This document shows positions 22,351-35,100 of a DNA stretch of 64,000 bases, one piece after another. The DNA is from Vicia villosa (lineage: Eukaryota > Streptophyta > Magnoliopsida > Fabales > Fabaceae), in assembly GCF_029867415.1 (NCBI RefSeq), contig NC_081185.1:27701293-27765292 (forward strand), given 5' to 3'. Both the position numbers and the translations under genes were made by a program. Positions within the stretch are counted from its first letter, which is position 1, and the number at the start of each line of letters is the position of its first letter. Under the pieces are notes generated by a model that made no database searches, was not told the DNA's origin, and worked only from the letters and a program-made list of their open reading frames with translations.

Positions 22351-23390
22351 TATTGAAGAATGTTGATGCTTTAGTTAGAAATGTTGATAAAAATTGTTGT
22401 TATTGTATGATGTGTTTGTATAGGTATGTTAATGTTTATGTTATTGTTTTAGATATTAATATGATTTTACTTGGACATTTCAGTTATCATGTTGTTCATT
22501 CAACTTGTCGTACCGCACAGAGTTTGACTTGGTACAATGGTATGGTCGTCGTACTGGTTGTGGAGGCAATTGCTTCAGTCGAAGTCGCAACGGTTGTGCC
22601 TTCCCTTGTAGTATTAGAAGTTTGTTCTCCATTGTTGTTGATTTTTGGATCACCATTCTAGTGTTTTTTTATTTTTGTTCTACTAGGGTAATCTTTGGAA
22701 ATCCTACCACTCCTTAATCTCATGCACACTAAGATTAAGAAGTTTCATGAATGGCGAACTTATAAGCAAATTTTCAAAAGAAAAATTGAAACTTTTCACA
22801 CAAGATGCCCCCAGTTGTGCAAATTTGTTTACCTGGAAATTTGATAATCAAGACAAGTTTCAATTTACTCAAGAGATTAAACTCGAAAAGATCTCACGCA
22901 TATTGTGCAAAAGTTTGAACATTCATGACAATAAATTTGAAAACTATAAAAATAGTATAAAAAAAGTAGTTTAAATGAAATAAGGTAACTTAAATGCAAT
23001 AAACGACTGAAAAATAAAAAACTTAAGTCATAAAATGCAACGCAAGCACATACATTGTAGATCACTCGTTTCTCTCAACACGGGCACTTTGAGTTTTTAA
23101 AACTTGTATAAAATTGCGGACCCTAAAAGCATAAACAAACATTGTTTATATACTAGTCCTTATAACACTATATACAACGGTCGACTTAGTAAACTTCAAC
23201 ACGTTCCCAAAGCCATGCAAAACTGATTTTTGCAAGCTTTACACATTTTTAAGTAACTGTGTGATCTTATCCATCCTCGCCTCGTCGACTATACGCAATT
23301 GTTTGCCACTTAGAAACCTCAAAAACTTGCCTAAGTCCAAAACATATTTCTTTTGTTCTTTGTGATACCAAGAATTCAACCAAAATCATT
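22351..23390. other. Spacer with unrecognised short ORFs
   Basis: Open frames of up to 102 codons on the plus strand (about 22353-22661) have no recognisable domain and low-complexity hydrophobic content. Minus-strand sequence toward 23390 probably continues the decayed copia element that starts at 24658, but I cannot align it. Confidence 0.35.
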
Positions 23391-24658
23391 TCATCTTTCG
23401 AAGGGAAGAATTATGAAAATGGCCAAGACTGGCCATTCTAATTTAAAGATCGACATGTTTTTCAAAATCGATTCTAATCTCCAATTCCTGAAGCCCTGTG
23501 TCGAAAACTTGAGATAACAATACCAGAAAAATACCAAACGTCCTTGATCAGAACAATTTTTATTCTTCACTTTGACTTTGACATTTCCCATTCCTTCAGC
23601 ATTAAGGTACTTATCATCAACACATCTGATATTTGTCCTTTTTCTAGAGTCAAAATTAATCAGCCGTTGTTTGTTTCCAGTTAGGTGATTTGAGCAGTCA
23701 CTGTCCATATACCACCATTAAACCAAATATCTACCATCAACTTCAGAAGCCATCAATAGTGCAGGTTCATCATCAGAATCTCCTCTGACTATGTTTGCTT
23801 CTTCTGACTTTCTTTCCTTGTTCACTAACAGTCCTTAACAAAATGACCAAATCTATTACAGTTGTAACACTGAACTTTTTTCTTGTCAAACTTCTCTTTT
23901 CCCTTGTGATGTGTCTTCTCATCAGAGTTTGAGGCTTCTGATTTTTGTGAAATACCATAATGTCTCCTCTTGGCTTCTGACCAAGACTGCTTCTAACTCT
24001 TCTTACCAGAATACGCCTTCAGAGCTTGCTATACTTCTCTTTCAGAGTTTCTATTAGTCAGACGCAACTCTTGTGCCTCTAGACTACTCTGCAGCTCTTC
24101 AATTCTCATGGTGTTGAGGTTCTTAGAATGTTCAATTGGTTCAATAATGTAATCAAATTGAGGTGCAAGGGATTTGAATACCTTTCCAACAATAACCATT
24201 TCAGAGAGCGTTTCTCCGCAAGTCTTCATCTCATTTGTGTCCACAATCACTCTTGATATATAATCTAGAACCTTCTCATTGTTCTTTATGTTGAGATTCT
24301 CATACTACTTACGTAGACTCTAAAGTTTCATCTTCTTCACTGATGCGTCACCGTTGTAGCACCGTACTAGTGTGTCTCACACCTTCACTGTCGTTGAATC
24401 AGCGATCTTCTCAAACACATTTTTATCCATACACTGATGGATATAGAACAACGTCTCCTGATCCTTCTTCCTCGTTTCACATTGTGCGTTTCTTTGTGCT
24501 TCTCTTGCATTTGTTGTAACCACCATGTAACTGTTATTGACGAGATCAAGAACATCTTGAGCACCAAACAACACACGCATCTAAATCATCCACCCATACC
24601 AGTTCTTTCCGTTAAATATTGAAAACTTTGTGTTCAAGTTATTGTTTTCGCTGTTCAT
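23391..24658 (-). pseudogene. Decayed Ty1/copia gag and protease
   Basis: Read on the minus strand from an ATG at 24658, pieces in shifting frames give a copia gag start (MNSENNNLNTKFSIFNGKNW), UBN2 segments (24377-24580 and 24029-24250, with SLEAQELRLTNRNSE), a CCHC zinc knuckle in the CYNCNRFGHF form (about 23850-23900), and the protease start with DSDCSNHLTGN in place of DSGCSNHMTGN (about 23700). Stops and frameshifts are frequent, including a stop early in gag. Integrase and RT were not recognised downstream. It is an old, inactive fragment of a family distinct from copia A. Confidence 0.75.
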
Positions 24659-24847
24659 CTTCGTTCATGTGCAAACTCACTTAGATCTCACCAACACTCA
24701 TGTTTCCCAATCCCGCGCAACCAAAAAAGATATGTGATTCAATTTCAAATGTAAATTCAAAGTGAATTCAAGAAATGAAATCAACCACACACGCCTCACG
24801 TACGCTCGTGTTATTCTGTGAATCTAACTAAAACTCTATATACCAAT

Positions 24848-25114
24848 TGTTGGTATACAAGATTACAGATGAAGATGGAATAAGAGAAAAGAGAGAGAAA
24901 AATAAACTTTCTAACGAAGTTTCTCAAAAATCAAATTGATTACAAAAATGAATTCTCTTGCACACTAAATCTTGAGTTCAATATTTATACTTTTAAATCC
25001 AACTCAAATTAAATTAGAATGCAAATCTAAAATTATGTTGAATTTGAATTACACTTCATTGTTCTCCCTTTAACTTCCATTCTGTGTAATATATATTGGT
25101 GTGTTAGCCCAATC
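24848..25114 (-). repeat. Possible 5' LTR of the decayed minus-strand copia element
   Basis: Starts TGTTGG and ends ATCA on the plus strand. Directly inside it, on the minus strand, the sequence TTGGTATATAGAGTTTTAG resembles a degraded initiator-Met primer site (TGGTATCAGAGC). A matching second LTR was not found, so the boundaries are tentative. Confidence 0.4.
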
Positions 25115-25707
25115 ATATTTTTCAATAACTATTTCTAAATGATTAATTAAATTATTTTTGCCTATAAATTGAAAAATATTATAAAGTAGATCAAGTTTAT
25201 AATTACTATCGACAGAGTTATTGAAAATGTAAATACTTTAAATTTGACACCTAATGTCCAACATATACTAACAATCATATAGTATATGAACACGAGTTAA
25301 TGAATTTTAACTTCCACAATCATTTTGACTGGATATATGAAACATAAGATAACTTCGAACAAGTCATAATATAAGAGTGCACAATTACAATGCTTTTACA
25401 TGTTTTTTCTTTTCAGGTTTAACATAAACACTTTACTTCAACAATACAGACAGTAATCTCTATGATGCCATAGCAATCAATCATAAGATGGTATATGCAA
25501 TATAGCTACAATGCAGCTTCAGCGGACACAACAAACATTTATTTATCACATAGCTCAAACTCTCGACAAACATGTTACCTCCCCAACCTATCCAAAGATG
25601 ATCCGCCAAACACTACTTTCCAAGCTTACGCTTCATGGAAAATCTGCCAACAGCACACAGCAGGCACACTGAAACCTATGTATTATTTTGCATGATGGAT
25701 TACTTGC
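25115..25707. other. 3' flank of the NRP gene
   Basis: Noncoding. Its right part (about 25400-25707) is probably the 3' UTR of the minus-strand NRP gene, with AT-rich sequence beyond it. Confidence 0.45.
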
Positions 25708-27418
25708 TTAGACTGCAGAACCGGCTTGTTCACATAGATCCATTAGATCCAGGGTCTGAAGAAAGACAGATATCACACACCATCAGAGAGAAACAAAAAA
25801 TGGGAAACCGATATCATAATTTTATTTTTTTTTGAAAATGGAAAAGCAATATTCCCTCATACCTCTGGAACTGACAGCTCAAGGCGAAACTTTGGACCAT
25901 CGTAATGATGCAATACTGGCCTGAATGAATCTTCTTCCAGTGCCTTGCAAATTTTTCTGACACGGATTCTTACCTGTGAATGATGAGGAACATAATATTA
26001 ATCATTCAACATCTCCCAAACAAAATAATATATGGATTAATTTTCACCACAAAATCGTATGTTATACCTGAGCTGGGAACCTTGACTCGCCTTTGCATTT
26101 TTTATCCTCCCATGCAGTTGGATCTATGTTAGAGCCCCCAAAACATGTTGCCTGCAACCAAGAAATCTCAAAGTTAGCGAATTGGGATGTCTTCAAAGGA
26201 TTGATGAAGAAAAAGATGATAATGAAGTCAAGAAAGAACCTATAGATTTTCAAAAATATAAGGTTATGTATCTCTAATCAGAGGAACATTGCACATAGTA
26301 CCAAAGTAATGGAGAGAGACAAAAACAACAAGGCCAAACTTTAACAAATTCATTTACATTCAATGAATTAGGTAATCCCAGCACCAGCTATGTCATATGC
26401 CATATGCCATAGCTTCTCTAATTTCAACATAAAGAGATATTGTCATGCCTAAATTTGGCTGAGAATTCTAGCTCTTAAGCCACGAGAATAGGTTTCAATT
26501 ACATAGCATAGCATCCAACTGTTCTTGGATGTTATCCTCATATCTTAACAATATCATTTAAAAGCACACAATTTTAATCCTGTATATCCCTTAAATATGG
26601 TACTTCCCGGTACAGTCTGGAGATTAACAAAATTAACTATGCCTATAATATGAGAAAATAAGCATAACTCACTTCAAAAATGCCATGCAGCTGATGGGTA
26701 GTATAATTATAAAGAAATAGAGGTAAGCCCGGTGTTATTGCCCTGACCGAATCTCGATACCTTGGAGGCAGACCTGCCAAAAGTATTGAAAGAGTCAGTC
26801 TTCAGAAAATATATGAATAACAATCATTAAGATTGAAATAAAAATTACACTTAGGATGCACACACCAAATAGCTGACGTTTTAAGTCTTCCTGCATCGTA
26901 TCATTGTTACAAACAAAGATATAACCTCCAAGCACCTCATTGCGTGGGAGTGTCTCTGCTGCAGGCAAAGTCTTGAACCTTTTGTCCGTAGCATTTGGGC
27001 TGTTTTCATTGTTGTTATTGTTGTTGCTGTGTGGGTCTTTGTTGATCTGAACATTACCGTTATACTTGCTACTGTTCATGTTACCCAACAAGTTTGCATT
27101 GCTTTTCTGGTACACAGCGTTCATATTGTAAACACCATTCCGAAGCGAGCTTTTGTTCATATTTTCAGTAAATTTAGATTCTAGGTTTAACATGCTCAAG
27201 TTAAGAGTGTCAAACTTGTTCTCCTCCTGAAACCCAAATTTATCCCTTGGCCTTGTTTCAATAGGACCCTTCGAAAGATCAAGGTTGTTAAAGCGCTCCG
27301 CCTTTGATCTCTGCTCAGCTAACTTAGAAGCAACCATTAACCATTTGTGATCCTCAGATGCTTTAGAGTGTCCGCGAAGCTCGTCCCCTAACTGCCAGAA
27401 GCTGTGCATGTTGTCCAT
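25708..27418 (-). CDS. NRP: N-rich protein with DCD domain (NRP-type)
   Basis: Five coding exons on the minus strand, all with GT...AG introns and matching phases: 26866-27418, 26673-26773, 26068-26151, 25863-25973, 25708-25755. They total 897 bp, 298 aa. The N-terminus MDNMHSFWQLGDELRGHSK and the asparagine-rich middle (six Asn at 132-137) match plant N-rich proteins. From about residue 160 (EVLGGYIFVCNNDTMQEDLKRQLFG) to near 292 is the DCD (development and cell death) domain, including the GGSNIDPTAWEDKKCKGESR stretch. Plant NRPs act in ER- and osmotic-stress cell-death signalling; that role is known for the family, not shown here. The start is at 27418, just after a 5' UTR intron acceptor (TTTCAG at about 27422). 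Length and exon joins look normal, so the gene appears functional. Confidence 0.93.
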
Positions 27419-27421
27419 CTT

Positions 27422-28516
27422 CTGAAACCAGAATTAAGTTTTAGATGCAGCATATATATAAATTTCATTAAAGGTACATACAATACAACCACAACCACAA
27501 CCAGTCACAGTGAGAAACAAACCATAGCAAACTTGCAATTAAAGACGAAGAGAAATACAATAACAACAACAATAATCAACTTTCGTCATAATGTTCTATC
27601 CAGGACCATGCTCAACCAGACGAAGAGAAATACGTCAATAAGAATGTTCTTCTCTTCTTTCTTGAAGAACAAAGAGCATAGAACCTCCTTTTATGTCATT
27701 TTACATTTATTAGCTAGTGTAACCGCTAATTTACCAAACACTCAAATTAACTTATTAGCTATCAGTCATCAGCTTATAAAACATCATTCATCAGCTATAA
27801 GTTACTAGCTATCAATCATTAGTTGTGAACTACTACTAGCTATCAATCACCAGTTAAAACATCAATATAACCAGCAAAATCAGTTTTTTCTGGTAAAGCT
27901 TAACCAGATCTAAAACAGATCAAAAAATTAAAGACTAACAATTACAAACAATAATTCCCACTTCAATTGTTAAAATAAATCAACATTGAACACAAACAAC
28001 TACAATTAACTACAATAAAAAAAGAAACTAAAATAAAAAGGATCTCAAATTTTATTATCCATTATTAAAACCAAAGATTGAGCACACCAGTTCCTAATTT
28101 CACTTCTTTCTCAGTCAATTTTTTTACAAGAACAAAAAAAAAAAATTCAAAAATTTCATCATAATTAAACTCCTAATATGCAATTCCACACAAATCTGAC
28201 ATCAAATCGGAAAGGTAACAAGCTCAATAACCAAAAAAAACAAAAACACAGACAAATTGAACAAAAAAAGAGCATATATTGAAAATTAAATGAAAAATAA
28301 AAATAAAAAAAGGAAATCAAAGATCTAAATCGCGAATTTACAAACTGAGAGGAATTAACTTAAATCAGCAGAGTGAGATGTGAACTGAAGTCTACTGAAA
28401 AGGAAGGTTCGAAAAATAGATTTGGTAACGAAAATTGAGGCAGTGATTAGATGAAATTTGGCAGAGAAGGAAGAAGACCTAGATTTGGGGATCCAGAGAG
28501 AAAGAGAGAGTAGTAC
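27422..28516 (-). other. Intron in the 5' UTR of NRP
   Basis: Minus-strand donor GTACTACT at 28516 and acceptor TTTCAG at 27422, three bases before the ATG. Long leader introns are common in plant genes and can enhance expression. No other gene is seen inside; the plus-strand open frame at 27404-27808 is not convincing. Confidence 0.65.
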
Positions 28517-29450
28517 CTTTTACGACTTCGCTATACAACTCGAAGACGCCAGAGTGAGGGAGAGAGAAAGTGAAAGAGGGAGTTTAATAAAGCTTGGTTG
28601 TTGTTGGTGTCTTTTTTACTGAAATGGAGGTCAATGTTTCCCCAAATTACGGTGAATGCCATTTTTTTTATCAAATAAATGGTATTATATAAATAATTTT
28701 AAAAATGTTTATTTTTATTAAAAGTTTGATAAATATGAATTTATGTGAGTTTGAAAATATAGTTTAATGGTAATGTCCTAATGTAAAGAATTATTACACA
28801 TTTATTTAATTAAAATATTTTAAAATGTCAAATCATATAAGTGTTATTGGTTGACAATGTAAAAATAATTTGGCAGAGAAGGAAGAAGACCTAGATTTGG
28901 GGATCCAGAGAGAGGGAGAGAGAATAGTACCTTTTACGACTTTGCTATGCAACTCGAAGACGCCAGAGTGAGGGAGAGAGAAAGTGTAAGAAGGAGTTTA
29001 ATAAAAGTTGGTTGTTGTTGGTGTTTTTTTTACAGAAATGGAGGTCAATGTTTCCCCAAATTACGGTGAGTGCCATTTGTTTTTTTTTTTTAATTTAGGA
29101 TGTTTTGCGCACAGTTGTAAAAATTAATTTCTCTAGAGTAGGGTAAGACAATAATGAATGGAAAAAATTTTCAACAAAGAATTTAACATTATTGCATGTC
29201 TAAAATTGAATTTGAATTAGAACTTTTGGTTAAACCGATTAAAACTAGAAAAAATCTCTTATCATTTCATCAAATAATTATAGATTGTCACTTGTTTTAA
29301 ACGTCAATATCTACATATGTCATCTAATAGAGTTAATTTAGAAAAAAAATATTGAATTAAATAAATGATATTATATAAAGAAAATTGAAAATATTTATTT
29401 TTATTTTAAAGTATGATAATATGAATTTATTTGTGTTTGAAAATATTTCA
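28455..29450. repeat. Direct duplication of the NRP first exon and promoter
   Basis: The stretch 28455-28669 (starting AATTTGGCAGAGAAGG) recurs at 28867-29080 with only a few differences, an offset of 412 bp. Both copies keep the leader and the splice donor (28516 and 28930 on the minus strand). The flanking AT-rich part (about 28668-28763) also recurs, more diverged, at about 29357-29450, with an extra 270 bp in the distal copy. This supplies a possible alternative first exon. Confidence 0.85.
28517..28669 (-). promoter_or_regulatory. Noncoding first exon and core promoter of NRP
   Basis: The minus strand reads a CT-rich leader (CACTTTCTCTCTCCCTCACT), then CTGGCGTCTTCGAGTTG, ending at the splice donor after AAAAG at 28517. 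A TTTATTAAAC element near 28587 may serve as a weak TATA box. The transcription start is inferred near 28570-28600. The segment is duplicated upstream at 28867-29080. Confidence 0.55.
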
Positions 29451-29560
29451 ATAAAATTGATTTTCATCTATTTATATTGTTTGGGTGATTTAGATCAAAA
29501 TAATTTTAAATGCGTAATTATCAAAATATATTTAAATTGTATTATGGTACATTTTCTTTA

Positions 29561-30088
29561 GGGATGGCAATGGGCATGGTTTGTGCATAGTACTCGTCCC
29601 CAGTATAAAAAAAATCTTGGTACCTAGTTTAAACTTGCGTGAATATCAATGTTTATATTCGTACTCATACTCTATGGGTATTTCAATACTTGTATCTATT
29701 TACCCACTTTTGTAATAAAATTAAATAAATAAATCATAAAATATCATATAATTTTAATTTTTTTTAACAATATTAAAAAAAAATTATGGATGTTGTTGTT
29801 GAGTTAAGAAATAAATAAACACATTTATTAAAATGTGTAATAGTTTAATAACAATATATTTTTTAAAAATTAATAAATGTATATTTTTAAATAATAATAC
29901 AAATGACATTATATAAATATGTAGTATGGGTATGGGGCATAGTGGATAGTAAGATATTTGTACTCGCACTCATACCCTCTTATTTTAATGGGGTAATTAC
30001 CCGTACTTGTCTCCATTTTGTGGGTTTTTACCTACCCGTTGTGGGCATTTTTGCGGTACTCATAGGGTATGGGCCAAATTGTCATCCC
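29561..30088. mobile_element. MITE-like or hAT-like repeat
   Basis: Begins GGGATGGCAATGGGC and ends with the near complement GCCAAATTGTCATCCC, so it has imperfect inverted ends of about 15 bp. The interior is rich in TACCC/GGGTA motifs, as in common dispersed plant repeats starting GGGATGGCAA. No target duplication was found, so the class is uncertain. Confidence 0.45.
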
Positions 30089-31736
30089 AATCTACAACTT
30101 CGCTCTTCCCTCAACTTCAAACCATATTCGCTCATTCCATGAACACACCCGCAAAGTAAGCTAGGTTTCATTTTCGATCTCTTTTCAATCTACTCAAATA
30201 ACATCTTCTTGTGATATTTGAAAGGTATAATATGCTCTGACTTGTTAATCAGTTTGTTACTATTCTATTAGAGTTTGATATCTTTCAATAATATATTATT
30301 TTAATTATCTTTCCATAGTCACATCTTGCAATGATCAGTGTATACTTCATTCATCTGCTGGAAGAATGTGAGGAGATGAACTATTGAGACTATGCAAATA
30401 GATACATAAGAAGTTTGCCATGGGAACGATCCTATCAGTTTTTTATTTGTTTCAGTTTTGTATGATTAATGCTTGCTAAGCGAAAGTGTGTTTTTTCTTT
30501 AAGTATTTTATTTAATGTGTGTGAACATGTTTATGCTTGATTAAATTGATACATGATTAGCTTTGTGTATTTGAAATAGTTAATGCATTACTAAATGTAT
30601 AAATGATTATGTATGTGTATGAAATTGTTTATGCTTATTCTTTATATCTATTGATATTACAACAACCATCACAAGAACTAATATCTTTGATTTCTAGGTT
30701 GATATTGTTTCTTAGATGGACTTGAAGGATAAACTGATAACATCAATACCAAGAAGACTAATGCCTATTGGATGACCTGTTGATGGAATTCCTTATTTGA
30801 AACACAAATGTAAGTGTTGATTGTATTGTTGCGTAAATGAGTAATTTCTTGTTTGTTTCATAAATGTAAGCTGTCTTTTTTATCTAAGAGATGTTAAGTG
30901 TTCTTGTTTGTTTTATGTAAATGTTTTGCTAAGTTGTGGTCTTCTGATGGCTATGGTAAATGCTGATGGCATATACTATCTTTGGATTCAATGCTACCAA
31001 ACTTACTGCCAGCACTCTTAAATTAATGGCGATTTGGATTTTTTATGTATGTAAAAACTGTGCAATTTTGGGTGATATTATTTATATTTTTATTTATGTT
31101 TTTCATGTTTCTGTTTTTTTTTTTGTGTGTGTTTAATTTCTATATTCTCAAAAGACAATGCTACTACAAATCTTGCAAAGAAGTTGTCAAAGTGTTGGGA
31201 TTTTGGAAGGCTGATGATTGATACATAGCTTCTTGTTTCTTTGCTTTATTAAGAAAAGGTTGGTTCATTATTTTTTTTACTTGAAATTTTTCATGTTGTC
31301 AAATAAGTACTCAAAAGTCATTTTTTCTGAGCTTGTTTTCTTTTCATATTTTGTAGCATTTTCTAAAATGATTTGTCAATGGAGAATAATGTGTATAATG
31401 CTCAAATGAACATGATTGGTCAAATTTCATATATCATAGAAGATATCACACATCATCTAACACAAAAGTCACTCATTCATTGATATTCATTTGGTATTGT
31501 TTTTGTTTGAATGGGTATATAATGAGTTTAAGTGAAAAGAGTATGACTTTTATGTCATGGAATTTTTTTTAAATTTGGTAATGTTATTTTAGTATTTGTT
31601 TGATTTTATTTTAATTTTGCCAAAGGTTGGCTCCAATGTCTTTTCTAGAGGTTTTACTGCACTAAAAAATGGAGTAAATTTTGGAGAAAGAGCATTGTTA
31701 TGTAAGTTTTAGTATTTTTTTTAATTTTCTTAATAA
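30089..31736. other. Intergenic spacer, possibly with gene remnants
   Basis: T-rich with scattered short open frames, none with a recognisable domain. Some splice-like sites occur (for example AAAGTAAGC near 30155), but no protein could be assembled. Confidence 0.35.
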
Positions 31737-31741
31737 GTTTT

Positions 31742-32170
31742 TGTGAGATATTGGATCGAACTCTAGTATGGTCAAAGGGTAGCTTCTTGGTTCGACAGGA
31801 TTAAGCATGAAGTCGAAGGTTGTTCACATGCTTGTGTCGAAGATGCTAGGGTTGTTAGCATGTTAAATTAGGTTTTAGTGTTTAAACCCTAATTTGTTAA
31901 GTTAGCTTGTTTATTAAGTTGGCTTGTGTAATGGGCCTTGTGGAAAAAGCCCGTTAGTTAGTATGTTAGGTTTTATTATAAATAGCATACTAGTCTCTCA
32001 TCATTGCTAAGTTGCAAATCCTAATTTAGGGTGAGAGAGATTATTTGTTATTCTTGTAAACTTGTAATCTTGTTTTAAGAGAAAGTAAAAGAATAGCAGT
32101 TATAACCAATTTTGGTGTTCTTTATTATTCCCTTGTTCTATACTTTGTTCTTGGCGTTGAATTCACAACA
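31742..32170 (+). repeat. 5' LTR of copia C
   Basis: TGTGAGATATTGG...CACAACA, followed by the same AATTGGTGCGGTGAGCG sequence that follows the copia A 5' LTR. The TATAAATAG motif is kept. Confidence 0.93.
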
Positions 32171-32195
32171 AATTGGTGCGGTGAGCGTGGAGAAT

Positions 32196-35100
32196 ATGCC
32201 TTCAACAAAGTATGAGATTGAGAAGTTCACCGGAGTGAATGATTTCGGTCTGTGGCACTTGAAGATGAAAGCCCTACTGGTTCAACAGGGTTGTTTGAAA
32301 GCGTTGAAGGGAGAGGCAGCCATGAATGCAGAATTAACGGCAGCAGAAAAGACAATTATGATCGAGAAAGCACACATCACAATTCTGTTGAGCCTTGGTG
32401 ATAAGGTTCTCCGGGAGGTATCAAAGGAGACGACGGCATCAGGGTTATGGGTGAAACTTGAAAGTTTGTATATGACCAAATCGCTGGTAAATCGACTCTA
32501 CCTGAAGCAAGCTTTGTACTCATTCAAGATAATTGAAGACAAAGTGTTGGCTGAGCAGTTGGATATGTTCAACAAGCTGATTCTTGATCTTGAAAATATT
32601 AACGTGAAGATCGATGATGAAGATCAAGCGTTGTTACTATTGTGCGCTTTGCCTCGATCACATGCTCACTTCAAAGAAACTCTCTTGTATGGAAGAGAGT
32701 CCCTGACCTTTGAAGAAGTTCAATCAGCCCTGTATTCTAAGGACTTGAACGAACGAAAAGAGCATAAACCTTCGATTGTTAGTGAAGGTTTGGCCGTTAA
32801 GGGCAAATTCTTGCGAAAGGATGGCAAGTTCGACAAGAAGAAGGGCAAAAGCCAGTCGAAGTCTTACAGTGGCGAAGCATCTGGCATTCGATGCTATCAT
32901 TGAAAGAAGGAGGGTCACACAAGAAAGGTGTGCCCTGAATGCCTGAAAGATCATGGAGGTAAAGATAATGGCAATGCAACCATTGTTCAAGATGATTTCG
33001 AATCATCTGATGTCCTTGTGGTTTCGAGCAGTGGCTCTAGGAAGGAGTGGATCATGGATTCAGGTTGCACTTGACACATGACTCCAACCAAAAACTTGTT
33101 CGAGGAATTATGTGATCAAGATGGTGGATCAGTATTGCTGGGAAACAACCAGGCTTGCAAAATTGCAGGTGTTGGATCTGTGAGATTCAAGCTCCATAAG
33201 GAGTCAATAAGGTTGTTGACTGAAGTCAAGTATGTTCTTGATTTGAAGAGAAATATACTTTCTCTTGGTGAATTCGACAAGAAAGGATATGTTTTCCAAG
33301 GAGAGAAAAGTATCCTAAGAGTCATTAAGGGGTCGAAGGAAGTCTTGAGAGGCGTGAAGAAACAAGGCTTGTATACCCTTGAGGCTGAAGTTGTAAGTGG
33401 TTCGAAAAATGTTGCATCCACAAAACCTTTGTCGAAGACAGAAATCTGGCACATGAGATTGGGCCATGTCAGTGAAAGGGGTCTGGTCGAATTAGGGAAA
33501 CAAAATCTGCTTGGTGGAGACAAGGTCGAAAAGCTGAAGTTTTGTGAACCCTGTGTACTTGGGAAATCTTGCAGAGTGAAGTTCAACAAAGGCAAACAAA
33601 GAACACATGGATCCCTTGATTACATCCATGCTGATCTTTGGGGGCCTGCAAGGTGTCCATCACATTCAGGAGCAAGGTATTTTCTATCCATAGTTGATGA
33701 CTATTCCAGAAAGTTATGGGTATTCATCCAGAAGACTAAGGATGAAACTTTTGAGAATTTCAAAAGTTGGAAGACTCTGGTAGAAAATCAAACTGGCAGG
33801 AAGGTCAAGAGGTTGAGAACCGGTAATGGCCTTGAATTTTGCAATGAAGCGTTCGACAGCTTTTGTGCTGACTCTGGTATTGCAAAGCACATAACTACTG
33901 CAGGTACTCCACAGCAAAATGGTTTGGCTGAAAGGTTTAATCGAAATATTTTGGAGAGAGTCAGATGCATGTTGACTAGTGTTGGATTAAAGAAGGTGTT
34001 CTAGGCTGAGGTTGTCTCGACAGCAACATATCTGATAAACAGATGTCCTTCGACAGTGTTAGATATGAAGACACCTGAAGAAGTTTGGACGAGACATCCA
34101 CCAAATATCGACAAACTGGGAGTATTTGGCTGCATAGAATATGCTCACATTAGGCAAGACAAGGTCGAACCTAGAGCTCTGAAATGCATATTCATGGGAT
34201 ATCCTGAAGGAGTCAAAGCTTATAGGCTATGGTGCCTAGAGCCATGTCACAGGAGGTGTATCACTAGTCGAGATGTAATTTTCAATGAAGCTGAAATGGC
34301 TTTTAAAAAAACTGATGATGTTGTTCGAAGTATAGAAACATCTGACAAAGAGCTGGAACAGGTAGAGATTCCTGTTGAGGTGGAGCATGTTGATGCTGAA
34401 TTGTATATCCCTGATGAAGTCGAAGAAGAAGTAGAAGATGTTGAGAAAATTGAGGAAACTGTCGATGACTACCTATTGTCAAGAGATAGGTCGAGAAGAG
34501 CCATGAAGCCACCTCAGAGACTTGGATATGCAGATCTTATAGGTTATGCCTTAATTTCTGCAAGTGAGGTTCTAGACGAAGAACCTAGAGACTACAAGGA
34601 AGTTATGAGGAGTCTAAATAAGACTGAATGGCTGAAGGCCATGGATGATGAGATGAAATCTATTCATGATAATCACACTTGGGAACTGATTAAGAAACCT
34701 GTTGGGGCAAGGTTAGTCAGCTGTAAATGGATTTTCAAAGTTAAGGAAGGAATAGAAGGAGTGACGTCGAAAAGATACAAGGCGAGATTAGTTGCAAGGG
34801 GTTTCACTCAAAAATAAGGTGTCGAATTCAATGATTTGTTTTCTCCTGTTGTGAAGCATAGATCCATTCGAATGTTGCTTTCCATGGTGGCACAGTTCGA
34901 CCTTGAACTGGAACAGATTGATGTGAAGATTGCGTTCTTGTATAGTGATCTAGATGAAACGATCCTGATGAGGCAACCTGAAAGGTATGTCAAAAAGGGG
35001 AATGAAGATTATGTGTGCAAGCTAAAGAGATCTTTATCTGGGCTAAAACAATCTCCTCGATAGTGGAATAGGAGATTCGACAAGTTCATGGCACGCATAA

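Noticed and set aside
27404..27808. 134-codon plus-strand frame upstream of NRP
   Set aside because: Threonine-rich low-complexity reading of the NRP leader intron; opposite strand to the real gene.
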